Program-made: the position numbers and the translations under genes
Assembly (NCBI RefSeq): GCF_015191005.1
Contig: NZ_CP040442.1
Span: 2,108,001 to 2,172,000 of the forward strand
Reading direction: 5' to 3'
DNA length: 64,000 nt
Source: Kaistella flava (ex Peng et al. 2021)
GTDB lineage: Bacteria; Bacteroidota; Bacteroidia; Flavobacteriales; Weeksellaceae
Shown here: positions 30,301-38,082 of the stretch, piece after piece
How the letters are laid out: the number at the start of each line of letters is the position of its first letter
Position numbering within the stretch: position 1 is the first letter of the stretch
The notes under the pieces: model-generated
Database searches by the model: none
The model's input: only the letters and a program-made list of their open reading frames with translations
Told to the model about the DNA's origin: nothing

Positions 30301-31496
30301 TTAGCGCCATTGATAGTATATGTATTTGTTGGATTAGAAAACGCACCAGTAACCGTAGAAACAGCAGGTAAAGAAGTCGCTGATAAGGTTAAAACTGGAA
30401 GGCCAGCAGTTTCAATTGTGAATGGCAAAGCATTCGAAATAAAAGACCCATTGGCGACCGTAATTTGTCTTGTGCCCGCAGTTGCAAGATCTGTTGCCAC
30501 AATAGCTGCTTTTAACTGTGTTTCGGAAACATAGGTTGTAGTTCTCAGTGCTCCATTCCAATATACTTTACTTGATGGTAAAAATCCTTCTCCATTTAAA
30601 GTTAAAGTAAATGCACCAGTATTGGCGATTTTAGAATCTGGATCTAATGAGATAAGCTCAGGCGTTTCAACGCTCACTGAAATATTGTCAAAAAATGCAG
30701 TGCTGTTTTTCGCTTTGTTTGCGTTCCAATACGCTCCCATCATAGTCAAAGGTTCATTAACAAAATCTGTGATTACAACTTCGTCTTGAAAAACTAAATT
30801 TCCCTCCTTAGGATCATTAAATGAAGTTTGATTGTCTTTTCGTAGATATAAGGACCATTTATTATCTGCTGGATTATATTCCACACGAATACTTGTATAT
30901 TCAGCCCCAAAATCTTTTAAACCTGTCGTCGAAGAGGTAATTTTCACACTAGTTCCAGCTGCTAAACCGTTACTATATGTAATTAATCTTATTGGATCTG
31001 TAGTTGTATTTTGTCCTAATGCAATAGCATACCCTTTACCAGAACTATTAGTAGTTCCGGGCGTTCCTGCCAAAATAAAAGCAGACCCAAATTTCCCACC
31101 ACCTAAACCACTTGGATTTGGTCTTATCTGTCTCATATTAAAAGTCCATGAAACGACTCCAACATTCTGACTTAAAATAGATTTATAAAGCGAATTGAAA
31201 TTTGAAGTAGATGTACTTGCCATCACCCAACCCGGAGCATTCGCCGCCGAGGTTGCATCATTGGTTAGAGTTAACATTCCGCCATCAATTTTGGCGCCCA
31301 TATCACCACCACTTCGGGTAACGGCCCATTTCGAAGTTCCGATTGGTCCTGTTGTTGTAAAATTTGGACTTTGAGGAGTTCCCGGCGTATTAAAAGTTTC
31401 CGTAAAAACGGTTTGTTGAGCATTCACCTTAGAGCGTGTAAAAATAAATGACAAGCAGAAAAATAAAACGCAGTTAGTAAGGAAAGATTTTATCAT
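24375..31496 (-). CDS. Giant T9SS-secreted adhesin-like protein (about 2370 aa) with IPT/TIG and FN3 domains
   Basis: The start is set at 31496 (MIKSFLTNCVLFFCLSFIF, signal peptide ending near VNAQ); the frame from 31547 adds 17 residues before it. Residues about 30-285 form a LamG/jelly-roll-like domain (FDNISVSVE). About 290-375 is an IPT/TIG domain (LNGEGFLPSSKVYWNG). About 375-485 is a BACON-like beta unit, and about 490-590 FN3. About 620-850 is another jelly-roll-like domain with Asp/Ser-rich GPSDGEEDDTG. A long repetitive beta-helix-like stretch fills about 870-1650 and Ig-like units about 1690-1830. The shared cassette and sorting end EVYDVSGRLLLKLNPNHKE ... VVTKKIVK close the protein. 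An extracellular adhesin is the most likely role. No enzymatic residues are evident. Confidence 0.9.
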   Translation of the reverse strand: MIKSFLTNCVLFFCLSFIFTRSKVNAQQTVFTETFNTPGTPQSPNFTTTGPIGTSKWAVTRSGGDMGAKIDGGMLTLTNDATSAANAPGWVMASTSTSNFNSLYKSILSQNVGVVSWTFNMRQIRPNPSGLGGGKFGSAFILAGTPGTTNSSGKGYAIALGQNTTTDPIRLITYSNGLAAGTSVKITSSTTGLKDFGAEYTSIRVEYNPADNKWSLYLRKDNQTSFNDPKEGNLVFQDEVVITDFVNEPLTMMGAYWNANKAKNSTAFFDNISVSVETPELISLDPDSKIANTGAFTLTLNGEGFLPSSKVYWNGALRTTTYVSETQLKAAIVATDLATAGTRQITVANGSFISNALPFTIETAGLPVLTLSATSLPAVSTVTGAFSNPTNTYTINGANLNAGATVTAPVNFEISVDGINYYSFLTLPYTEGQGTLTGQPITLRARIKNSAPAGNYTGNISHASPNALTKLVAVSGRVFAAEPTSNATGVSFTNITSTGFKLNWIGGNGAQRLVLIKEAAAVSTLPSDGITYNANAAFGTGSQIGTGNFVAYKGAGTSVQITGLQPSTVYHISIVEFNGLPATENYRSDGATGNTTTLNSPAGLQVKLANTSYKINFDDTVDGVNLDTFQGIGMSKIVESGQLDSNSWAFSGFSGGNIAFAGNSVEDSSYENGPSDGEEDDTGIYAFNVGNSNNPNYTLGIQPGGTGTSADFNPGSITLRIQNQTGATMTSASIGYKVYVYNDQAASSRIRFSYSSSATGTYTDQIIADVDSPTTADLAPGWKAYYRVVTIPTGNIANNAYYYIRWSGSLVSGTGAQDEFGIDDIEVIANPTTTFASFDGIAEDFVLQGNASLSNDLSVQNRLLFNGGKLAIKEKTLTIAGKVENTIANGLTGGATSKLVVRGNLNPFLSFDQTTPGTTNLFDSFSLIGATANSVTVQDGFSVNQLLRVDEQQTLNLGTNILSGNLTSIQNNGIIRIQNTTATPFASGKTWGGTGILNMNATSAAQTLVAGTYNNLTLSSTAGTTAAADVTVNGKLDLPAANASSTKGSLDMGAFTLTMGPDGTNTGIGDVTGIIRRNYFTTNKLYTFGHPNSSITFPPAGTLPTSMSAKLTIGVAPTWKAGTILRQFDIIQTGAVGTKAIIRQHYLDSELNSNVESKLVFWGHKTTVPVTTFDQGRSNNNTDENWVEITNADISLYFEPTFDKVYITLDESEANVLTWNGSVSTSWNSIANWTPNNAPTEDSKVIIPIVSSSSNRSPIIDVNSNVQLIIIEAGGTVNVPADAQLTVSGGAGAWQNNGTFNPGTGTSKVTFKNADATIAGNTSFNNLTIAAGAGLHALDGNYMSIAGTLTNNGTMFTTLIPNTIEFKGTNQVIPTVGGDSLGGYHNLIVTGTGATIASTTLNVRGNLTLDQFVSFTGKTINLAGVSDQTIGGTAAINFSNLIVNKEAGAVILAKDIAVGGTLTLTKGNVVIGDKNLTLGINPVVGTFGTNTMIVADGTGVVRRPFTGVGSYLFPIGELAGAPSYAPITVNITAGTFSNAFVGVNAENVKHPNNNSSQNYLRKYWNVTQTGITGAVATITGKYDALDILGAETEISAAQLNGTFNLTTNPWIKFGALTNNTLVATNATLTNGQTSSFTGLKAGDFTLEVYGYGDFCIGSTHTMDAVISGGDAPFTYMWSNGLPNSDEVEIPTTTVGTTNYTLTVRDANGFSAVDNVIPVYIFPSSVGGTVSNASQQICTNSLSADLQLTGSVGKVLHWQKSTDADFTTFENISNFTTTLTGSEIGPVNATTYIRAVLQNGDCDESVSNIATITIKSTTWNGVSWSNGEPDSSTSAIFAADYSETSNINACTIVIKNGTAVKIPAGFNVIVGTITVESGGSLIIMKEGLLTVTNGIINNAGIANFVVESDANLVQINDEAVNSGAITVRRIANIKRLDYVYWSSPVNGQVLKTFSPGTLNNRFLEYNEGTDLFTAVTNVNADFVPAKGYAIRASNTQSNTKDKWTGNFIGTPNNGVQEFKLAYSYSATNHPDGGYNLVGNPYPSNISFDGASGLHTLNSAVLENVAYFWTNVNANVSGTTYKDDNYAMLNGSGTRAAQGSDVKPTGIIKVGQGFIVKAKTNANGQNLVFNNSVRSADSSIFFDKNTKEGKDRFWLKLTTPSKDFTTVLVAYVPNATNNFELSYDAPMLSMSSDAIFSILNEYKLGIQGRQFPLNTNDIVAIGTNHYTAGDHVISLQETEGVFANGQNIYLKDRANGILANLSEKEYRFTANAGLTENRFEIRYQPEIVLGTDTSSKENLIIYRDGNDFVVKSSTKTISDVEVYDVSGRLLLKLNPNHKETRIDASNFVNGTYVLKITSASPNDQKGNVVTKKIVK

Positions 31497-32030
31497 AATA
31501 TAAAATTTAAAATTTGGGGTTACAACCTTATGAAGTTGATTGGACATTTAAAAGCTAATAGATTTAGTTTCTATATTCTAAATAATATAGTTTTTGCATG
31601 TACGTCCCCGTACTTTTGTTAAAGAGCTCGTTAAGAAAAAATTATGCAGTTGATCTCTCCAATTATAAACGCTAGAAATGACGTAGAAAAAAGTAAAACT
31701 TTTTAGAATCGTTCGTACACAACTAACTTTCGAAGATAAATTATTTGGATGGGTATTGAAAGATAGAGGAATATTCATATAAAACTTTCTGTTTATACAT
31801 TATATTCATCAATTAGTGTTTATGGTACAAATATATATGTTTATAATTAATAAAAAACCAAACTTTATTTGAAAATAAACAATTATAATTACAATATCAT
31901 AAAAAACAAAATTCTATTGAAATATTTCTACTAAACCTTATTTTTCTAATTAATTTTCCCGAGAGAAGTATAATACCCTTGAAAATTTGGACCACTATTT
32001 AAGTTGAAATTATTAACTTTAAATAGGCAA
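31497..32030. other. AT-rich intergenic region with an inverted GTACG pair
   Basis: No gene is supported. It presumably holds the promoter of the 31496 gene. A short palindrome GTACGTCCCCGTAC lies near 31600. The last part leads into the decayed IS3-type element. Confidence 0.5.
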
Positions 32031-32035
32031 AAAAT

Positions 32036-33130
32036 AGAAGAAAATTTAATGGTAAATTTAAACCAAGGCAGCAATTAAGGCTTTAAGAGAAAGAAAAACG
32101 CTTCAGCAATTGGCGTTGAAATTTAAATTGCAACCCAACCAGATCTCTGTGCTGAAACAAGAGCTTTTTTTTTCAAAACTCAGAATTGATTTTTGAAGAA
32201 AAAGCCCAAAAAGAGATTCCAGACACTGATTTAGCGGAACTTTATGCCAAGATTGGCAAGCTGGAGATAGAAAAGATATTCTTAAAAGAAAAACTTATAA
32301 AGGTTCGATTTATGATAGATCTAGAATTTTACTTGAGTAAGATTCTAAACTATCCGGCAATAATGTGAACTTTTAGATATCAACAGATCCAGTTCTTATT
32401 ATAATGCTAAAGCTAAAATCCTCTAAAATCTTCAAGAGATAAGACCTACATATCAACAAATTATGCAGAAACCCACCGTGGGAGTGATAACTATTAAATG
32501 TATGTTGAAAGAAAAAGAAATTAACACAAGATTCAAGAGAGTTCAGCGTTTGATGCGAAAAACTTCTCATGCCAATCTATCCTCGTAAAATACTTACCCA
32601 AAAAAGGACAAATAAATATTTACCTGTATTTATTAAGGAATTAAGAGATTCATAAACCTAATCAGGTGTGGTAAATAGACCTTTACTTACATTCCGATGA
32701 AAACGGTTTCATATACACGACAGCAGTGATAGGCGTCTACAGAAGATATATTGTAGTTTGGGGAATTAGCAATTCTTTGGAAGCTTCGGAATTATTAAAA
32801 ATTGTTCAGGAAGCCATTAGCATTCATAGTAAACCAGAGATTTTAAACTCCGTCAAGGACACTCAATTTCATGTCAAAGTGATGTAGCTATTTTTAAAAA
32901 AAAAGATAAAAACACCAATGGACTGGAAGCGTAAACGTTTAGACAATATTTCATTGAAACATTTTGGCGAACATTAAAATATCAGCACATTTTTTTTTAA
33001 ATCCTACCAAGGACGGATTAGAAATTATCCGGGAATACAAAAATGGTTATTGCGATCCCACTATAGTAGCTACCAAGGAATCGAACTTAAAAAGCCATTT
33101 GAAAAGTATAAATCAGCATCATAAAAACAA
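32036..33130 (+). pseudogene. Decayed IS3-family (IS150-like) transposase, OrfA and OrfB remnants
   Basis: Broken frames on the plus strand together spell an IS3 element. OrfA is recognisable as KALRERKTLQQLALKFKLQP then NQISVLKQEL, followed by a coiled-coil-like tail near 32200-32310. OrfB follows: LDINRSSSYYNAKAKI near 32370; the integrase-core start IDLYLHSDENGFIYTTAVI with VYRRYIVVWG near 32690-32765; then the SLEASELL, HSKPEILNS and KPFEKYKS segments to about 33120. Many stops and frameshifts are present, so it is long dead. Terminal inverted repeats could not be fixed. Confidence 0.8.
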
Positions 33131-33225
33131 ATAAGAAACAACTACTTGTGGGCTAAAGAAATGTGGGCTAGAATAAGATTTGAGCAAAGAGTACAATCAC
33201 CAAAATCCATTAACTCCTTAATACA

Positions 33226-33250
33226 AAAAGCCGAACAACTGTCCGGCTTT
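33226..33250 (-). terminator. Adhesin-family terminator
   Basis: AAAAGCCG-A-AC-AACT-GT-C-CGGCTTT has the same layout as the hairpin at 7501. It lies 65 bases past the stop of the adhesin ending at 33315. Confidence 0.8.
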
Positions 33251-33314
33251 ATTTTAATATAAGCAATAAATTACTTTGGAACTCACATGAGGCGTCCATC
33301 CTCCAGTATTTTTT

Positions 33315-36300
33315 CTACTTGATTATTTTCTTGGTAACCACCGTTCCATTTGCATCAATTTTCAGCACGTATATTCCACGAAGCAAAGACTCTCCATTGA
33401 TGATTGCTTCTTTAGCATTGGGCTGAACACTGTATAACAATCTACCAGCAGTATCGTACACTTGCAGCTTGGTAATTTTTTGAGTATTCGACTGCACCAC
33501 AAAATCATTACCTTCCTTAAATACAGTTATATTTTCTTTTACAGCAGTTGCAGCCCCTAAGGTAGCGTTAGGCAGGTAAGAAATCTCGAATCGGTCTTCA
33601 CTCAACCCTTTGTCGGCCTGAAACGTATATGCAGTTTCGCTAAGATTTATGACCATACCGGTTTGTTTATCTTTTAAGTAAACGTTTTGTCCATCGGCAA
33701 AAATACCTTCACTTTTAGAAATACTTAAGGTATATGCTCCAGTTTCGTAAAAGCTCGCACCTACGGACACTACATCTGAAGTCTGGAGAGGATACTGTCT
33801 TCCCTGAATTCCAAGTTTGTATTGATCCACTTTTGTGAACAGGGCATCAGAACCCACACTCAATAACTGGGCATCATATCCATCCTCATAACCGTTGGTT
33901 GCATTATCTACATAAGCAATTAGAGCCGTCGTGACTACGTCTAAAGGAGTGGTCAGTTGCAACCAAAAACGATCGCGAACAGATTGCTGTTTTTCAGTAG
34001 TTCCTTTATTGAAAAATACTCCGTCGGTCTTCTCCGTTCTGTAAGAATTTTTAAAAGTTAAATTACCGGCCTTTATTGCTTTAACGATAAATCCTTGACC
34101 AACTTCAACAATATTTGAAGGAAATTTGCTCTCTACATTTTTTGCAAGCCCGAAAGTCGCAGGAATTGGACCCGAAATACTCAGCGTTGCATAATTATTA
34201 ACAGACCCATCTTTAGGATAGCCGCTTCCCTGCATTGCGGGAGTCGGATTAAGGTTAGTCCAGAAATAAGCAGTTCCTTCTATTAGATCCTCGTTATCTT
34301 TAGCAAGTTGATCAAAATCGATGTTAGAAGGGTATGGATTTCCGATCAGATTATAACCACCTCCTACAAATCCTCCTACTTCGGTCTGATACTTTAACGG
34401 AAAAGTAATGACGCCATTATTAGGAACACCATTGAACACACCGTTAAACACTTGCATCGGTGCATCTGCCGTAGACGTTCCGGCAGGATAATTATTACTG
34501 GCACGGATCGCATATCCTTTTGCAGCACTTTCAAAACCAGTACCGTTGCTTCCAAAGACAGTCCCCTTTAGATTAAAGGTTTCAAAAAAATCATTTCCTT
34601 CATTATACACATAGAATCTATTGTCTAAAGTTCCAGGAGAGAATTTCTTTAACTCCTGACCCTTCACCGGACTTGCCCAGTAGATATAATCCAACCTTTT
34701 CAAATTCGCATTTCTTTCTACGGTAACACTTCCTGTATTGAGGGCCTCATCATTTTTTTGAATTAAATTCGCCTCGCTTTTCACAATGAAAGAAGCACCG
34801 GGATTGGTAATAATCTCATTATTCACCGTAACAGCAGTATTTGAGGATACCGTTAAAACAGCATTATTAGTCACCGTAAGCGTACAAGCTTTAAATGACC
34901 CATTGATTGCGGTATCATAATTTCCAGAGATGACCGCCTTTTTATCTAAATCAGGAGCACCTCCTACCCATGATGTACCATTCCAGGTAACGGTGGTTTG
35001 ACAAGGAAGAGGTTCTGCAGCATAAGAAGAAACGACTCCTGTAAATGCCGGACCAACTTCTCCATTTTCTTTAAAATCGATGAAAAATAAATTATAAGTA
35101 TTATAAGTGTATATCCTTACAAACAAAGTTTCTTTAGGATACAGAACAACTCCTGAAGACAAAGCGAACTCTTTGGTAGTAAATGCCTGATTATAGGGTT
35201 CATTATTGGCAATAGTAAACACTTCGCCTGAAAAATCAGCAGACTTAGAATACTTGATGGTCATATTACCTGTTCCACCCTGACTCTTATAAGATAAATT
35301 AAATGACTTTATATAAGCAGTATGTTCAGCATCGGTTGAGATTGAAGCTTGAAGATATTTGGAAGCATCCAGAGCACCATTAAATTGTTGTGAATTAGGC
35401 AAATCAGACAATGTAAAAACCTTTCCTCCAGTAGAAGAAGCATTATTGGTAAGTGATAATTTTTCCCCTTCCGCATTAAGTTGACTACCAGAAACACCAG
35501 CAACCTTATTCGTAGAAGTATAATCTGATTTATTCCATCTTACCAACACCTCCTCGCTTCCATTGATCGTCTGGACCTCAACTCTTGCCGTATTGGATAC
35601 CCCAGCTATATTGGTCAGCGTATAATAAAAACTGTCAAAACCTTCATAACCAACTGAAGGAGTATAAGTAACATCTTTCAGTCCATTCACTTTTACAACG
35701 CCATGGGTGGCAGATTTAGTGATTGTAATAGAAGAAAGTGGGCCCGAAGTTTTATAGACATCATTACTCAATAGATCGATAACTACGGGAGTGTTTTTCA
35801 ATGTTCCAACCCGATCATCGTTCGCAACTGGTTTTATAGGATTTTCTAAGCTAACTACTCCGGCGATGCTTGGCCCAACCGTTCCGCTAAGATTATGCTC
35901 CAGATGAAAATTATTTTCGGTATTATAGACATAAATTCGAATATATACGGTGCTTTTTGAATTCACGATGGTATTAGCTGGAAAATCAAGATTAAAAGAA
36001 GTATAATTCGTTGATAAAGATTGCTCAACTTGTAAAACAGAATAAGTTGAAAAATCTGCATTCTTAGAATATCTTACCTGCATTTTACTAGGCGATCCTT
36101 GAGTTTTCGCATTAAATTGAAACGAATTCAGTAATATTTTATAATCGCTTTCCGGACTTATTGTAAACTGTATATATTTTGTTGGATCAAAAGCAGAGTT
36201 GGAAGGATTATTATAATTAGGTTTTGGCCAACCACCTGCACTGTAAAAAACATTTGCAGCTCCGGAATCGGTATTATTACTGACAGAAACCCCATCGGAG

Positions 36301-36440
36301 CCACTTATATGGGATACGGTAATATGACTTTCTAATTTGGTGGGTGCTAAATCGGCACTATACCATTTCACAAGGGTATTCTGTGAGAGTACAAAAAGTG
36401 GTAAAAACAGAAAAAGTAAAAAAGTTTTTTTCATAATCAA
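33315..36440 (-). CDS. T9SS-secreted adhesin with cadherin-like Ig domain (1041 aa)
   Basis: The signal peptide is MKKTFLLFLFLPLFVLSQ; the frame begins two codons earlier. Mature NTLVKWYSADL starts a 170-residue beta domain. A cadherin-like/BIG_9 Ig domain follows at about 205-295 (NDDRVGTLKNTPVVIDLLSND ... GYEGFDSFYYTLTN). A second beta domain at about 300-480 repeats the first (VRWNKSDYTST). The shared cassette then runs from about 510 (KRLDYIYWASPVKGQ, GGYNLIGNPYPSNI, VGQGFIVKA, LGIQGRQYPL), and the sorting end is LQVYDTAGRLLYSV ... VVTKKIIK. It is the intact homologue of the frameshifted gene at 7575-10867. Secretion by T9SS is well supported. Ligand and role are unknown. Confidence 0.9.
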   Translation of the reverse strand: MIMKKTFLLFLFLPLFVLSQNTLVKWYSADLAPTKLESHITVSHISGSDGVSVSNNTDSGAANVFYSAGGWPKPNYNNPSNSAFDPTKYIQFTISPESDYKILLNSFQFNAKTQGSPSKMQVRYSKNADFSTYSVLQVEQSLSTNYTSFNLDFPANTIVNSKSTVYIRIYVYNTENNFHLEHNLSGTVGPSIAGVVSLENPIKPVANDDRVGTLKNTPVVIDLLSNDVYKTSGPLSSITITKSATHGVVKVNGLKDVTYTPSVGYEGFDSFYYTLTNIAGVSNTARVEVQTINGSEEVLVRWNKSDYTSTNKVAGVSGSQLNAEGEKLSLTNNASSTGGKVFTLSDLPNSQQFNGALDASKYLQASISTDAEHTAYIKSFNLSYKSQGGTGNMTIKYSKSADFSGEVFTIANNEPYNQAFTTKEFALSSGVVLYPKETLFVRIYTYNTYNLFFIDFKENGEVGPAFTGVVSSYAAEPLPCQTTVTWNGTSWVGGAPDLDKKAVISGNYDTAINGSFKACTLTVTNNAVLTVSSNTAVTVNNEIITNPGASFIVKSEANLIQKNDEALNTGSVTVERNANLKRLDYIYWASPVKGQELKKFSPGTLDNRFYVYNEGNDFFETFNLKGTVFGSNGTGFESAAKGYAIRASNNYPAGTSTADAPMQVFNGVFNGVPNNGVITFPLKYQTEVGGFVGGGYNLIGNPYPSNIDFDQLAKDNEDLIEGTAYFWTNLNPTPAMQGSGYPKDGSVNNYATLSISGPIPATFGLAKNVESKFPSNIVEVGQGFIVKAIKAGNLTFKNSYRTEKTDGVFFNKGTTEKQQSVRDRFWLQLTTPLDVVTTALIAYVDNATNGYEDGYDAQLLSVGSDALFTKVDQYKLGIQGRQYPLQTSDVVSVGASFYETGAYTLSISKSEGIFADGQNVYLKDKQTGMVINLSETAYTFQADKGLSEDRFEISYLPNATLGAATAVKENITVFKEGNDFVVQSNTQKITKLQVYDTAGRLLYSVQPNAKEAIINGESLLRGIYVLKIDANGTVVTKKIIK

Positions 36441-36779
36441 AATTTTTATTGTGTGTTATTGCTAAATATCCAAAGCTGAACGGTAGATCTAAGCGGCTGC
36501 AAAGCTACAAAACATAATTATTATGACAAAATAATTCAACATTCATAACATAACATAAAATAACATTATGAAAGAACCCTATCTAAAAGGTTTTTTTATT
36601 CTTATTCATAAAAACAAACTCATTTCTTATCCTATGATAAGAAGATTTAAATATTATCAAATCCCTAAAAACTAAAGAGCGCTCTTCTATTTTATATTTT
36701 AAAAAAAATAAAAAAGGAGTTTCCTTCAAATTCGCTTCACTTAGACTTAAAAAAACATCATAATTAAGACACTATTCAA

Positions 36780-37060
36780 CAAAGCCACGAAAACAACCCA
36801 CAACCTCCACCCCTAAACGATTTCAACTCCACCCAACACCCAGCATCCAACACCCAACACATACTCAATCACTCCTCCACACCTCGCACCCAGCATCCAA
36901 CACCCACCGATCAATCATCCACTCCCCACCCATCACCTCGCACCTCGTACCCAAAACCCCGCACCTCGAAACTCGCACCAATCAAACACTCACATACCCC
37001 TCCACCCATAACCCCGCAACCAACACCCCGCACCCAACATCTATCACCTCACACCGCATC
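36780..37060. repeat. Low-complexity CACCCAGCATCCAACACC repeat tract
   Basis: About 280 bases on the plus strand are made almost wholly of permutations of CACCCAGCATCCAACACC and CACCTCGCACC. Single copies sit at the ends of adhesin genes (about 1325-1350, 11390-11415, 18918-18945). A G-rich complement lies near 43060-43115. The tract is not coding. Confidence 0.8.
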
Positions 37061-37074
37061 TCAGAAAATTCCCT

Positions 37075-37082
37075 TATTTTTG
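37075..37082 (+). promoter_or_regulatory. Bacteroidota -7 promoter box for lplA
   Basis: TATTTTTG fits the TAnnTTTG consensus and lies 17 bases before the ATG, so the 5' UTR would be very short. No TTG box at the usual -33 distance is clear. Confidence 0.5.
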
Positions 37083-37098
37083 CACCAAAGAAAAACCT

Positions 37099-38082
37099 AT
37101 GCTGCTCATCGACTCCCCTTCTCATAACGCCTATTTCAATATCGCTTCTGAAGAATATCTGCTCCACAAATTTCCGACAGAAGACATCTTCTTATTATAT
37201 GTCAATGCACCTTCGATTATCGTCGGGAAATTTCAGAATACTTTGGCAGAAATTAATTTAGATTATGTCAAGGAAAAAGAGATTAAAGTTGTGCGACGCA
37301 TGTCAGGAGGCGGAACCGTGTATCACGATTTAGGAAACCTGAACTTTTCTTTTCATACCCTTTTGGGTCAGAATGATTTTGGTGATTTTTCTTTTTTCAC
37401 CCAACCTGTACTTAATATGCTGAATCAATTGAATGTCCCAGCCGTTTTACAAGGTCGAAATGACTTGTTGGTGGATGGTAAAAAATTCAGTGGTAATGCG
37501 AAACTGGCACGTCATGGCAAAATGATTCAACATGGCACCATCCTTTTGGATTCCGAAATGGAAGTTTTAGGAGAAGCTTTGAAAGTCAATCCTTTGAAAT
37601 TTATTGATAAAGCCATAAAATCAAACCGTTCACGAGTCACCAACCTCATCAATTATTTACCCAAAGAAACTACCACCGAGCACCTCAAAAACTTACTCAC
37701 CGAAGAGATTATTAAAAGCAATCCAAGTGCAGAACGCTACGAACTGACTGAGGAAGACTTGCAAGGAATCCAACAACTCATAACGGACAAATACGAAACC
37801 TGGGACTGGAATTTCGGCTTTTCACCCAATTATAATTTCAAGAAAGCGATTAAAGTCCCAGCTGGATTTATCGAAGTTCATTTGGACGTTGTTCACGGCA
37901 TCATTGAAAAAGCGAAGATCTTCGGTGACTTCTTTGCCTCAAAACCAATCGAGGAACTGGAAGAACAATTGATTGGCCAAAAACACGAGATATCCGATCT
38001 GGAAAAACTTCTATCATCTATGGACGTGACGGAGTATTTCGGAAAAGTAACGCTGGAGGATATTTTAGAAGGATTTAAGTAA
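37099..38082 (+). CDS. lplA: Lipoate--protein ligase A
   Basis: This cytosolic enzyme attaches lipoate, via lipoyl-AMP, to the lysine of E2 and H-protein lipoyl domains in the 2-oxoacid dehydrogenase and glycine-cleavage complexes. The 327 residues match full-length LplA: the lipoate-binding catalytic domain with RRMSGGGTVYHD at 66-77, GKKFSGNAKLARHGK around 127-141 including the active-site lysine region, HGTILL after it, and the C-terminal LplA_C-like domain at about 240-327. The start at 37099 gives MLLIDSPSHNAYFN, the standard beginning. The gene stands alone between repeat tracts. It is the only core-metabolism gene in the window. Confidence 0.93.
   Translation: MLLIDSPSHNAYFNIASEEYLLHKFPTEDIFLLYVNAPSIIVGKFQNTLAEINLDYVKEKEIKVVRRMSGGGTVYHDLGNLNFSFHTLLGQNDFGDFSFFTQPVLNMLNQLNVPAVLQGRNDLLVDGKKFSGNAKLARHGKMIQHGTILLDSEMEVLGEALKVNPLKFIDKAIKSNRSRVTNLINYLPKETTTEHLKNLLTEEIIKSNPSAERYELTEEDLQGIQQLITDKYETWDWNFGFSPNYNFKKAIKVPAGFIEVHLDVVHGIIEKAKIFGDFFASKPIEELEEQLIGQKHEISDLEKLLSSMDVTEYFGKVTLEDILEGFK

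Noticed and set aside
32186..32570. Two short ORFs (32186-32368 plus, 32373-32570 minus)
   Set aside because: The plus-strand one is a piece of the decayed IS3 OrfA. The minus-strand one is antisense to OrfB.
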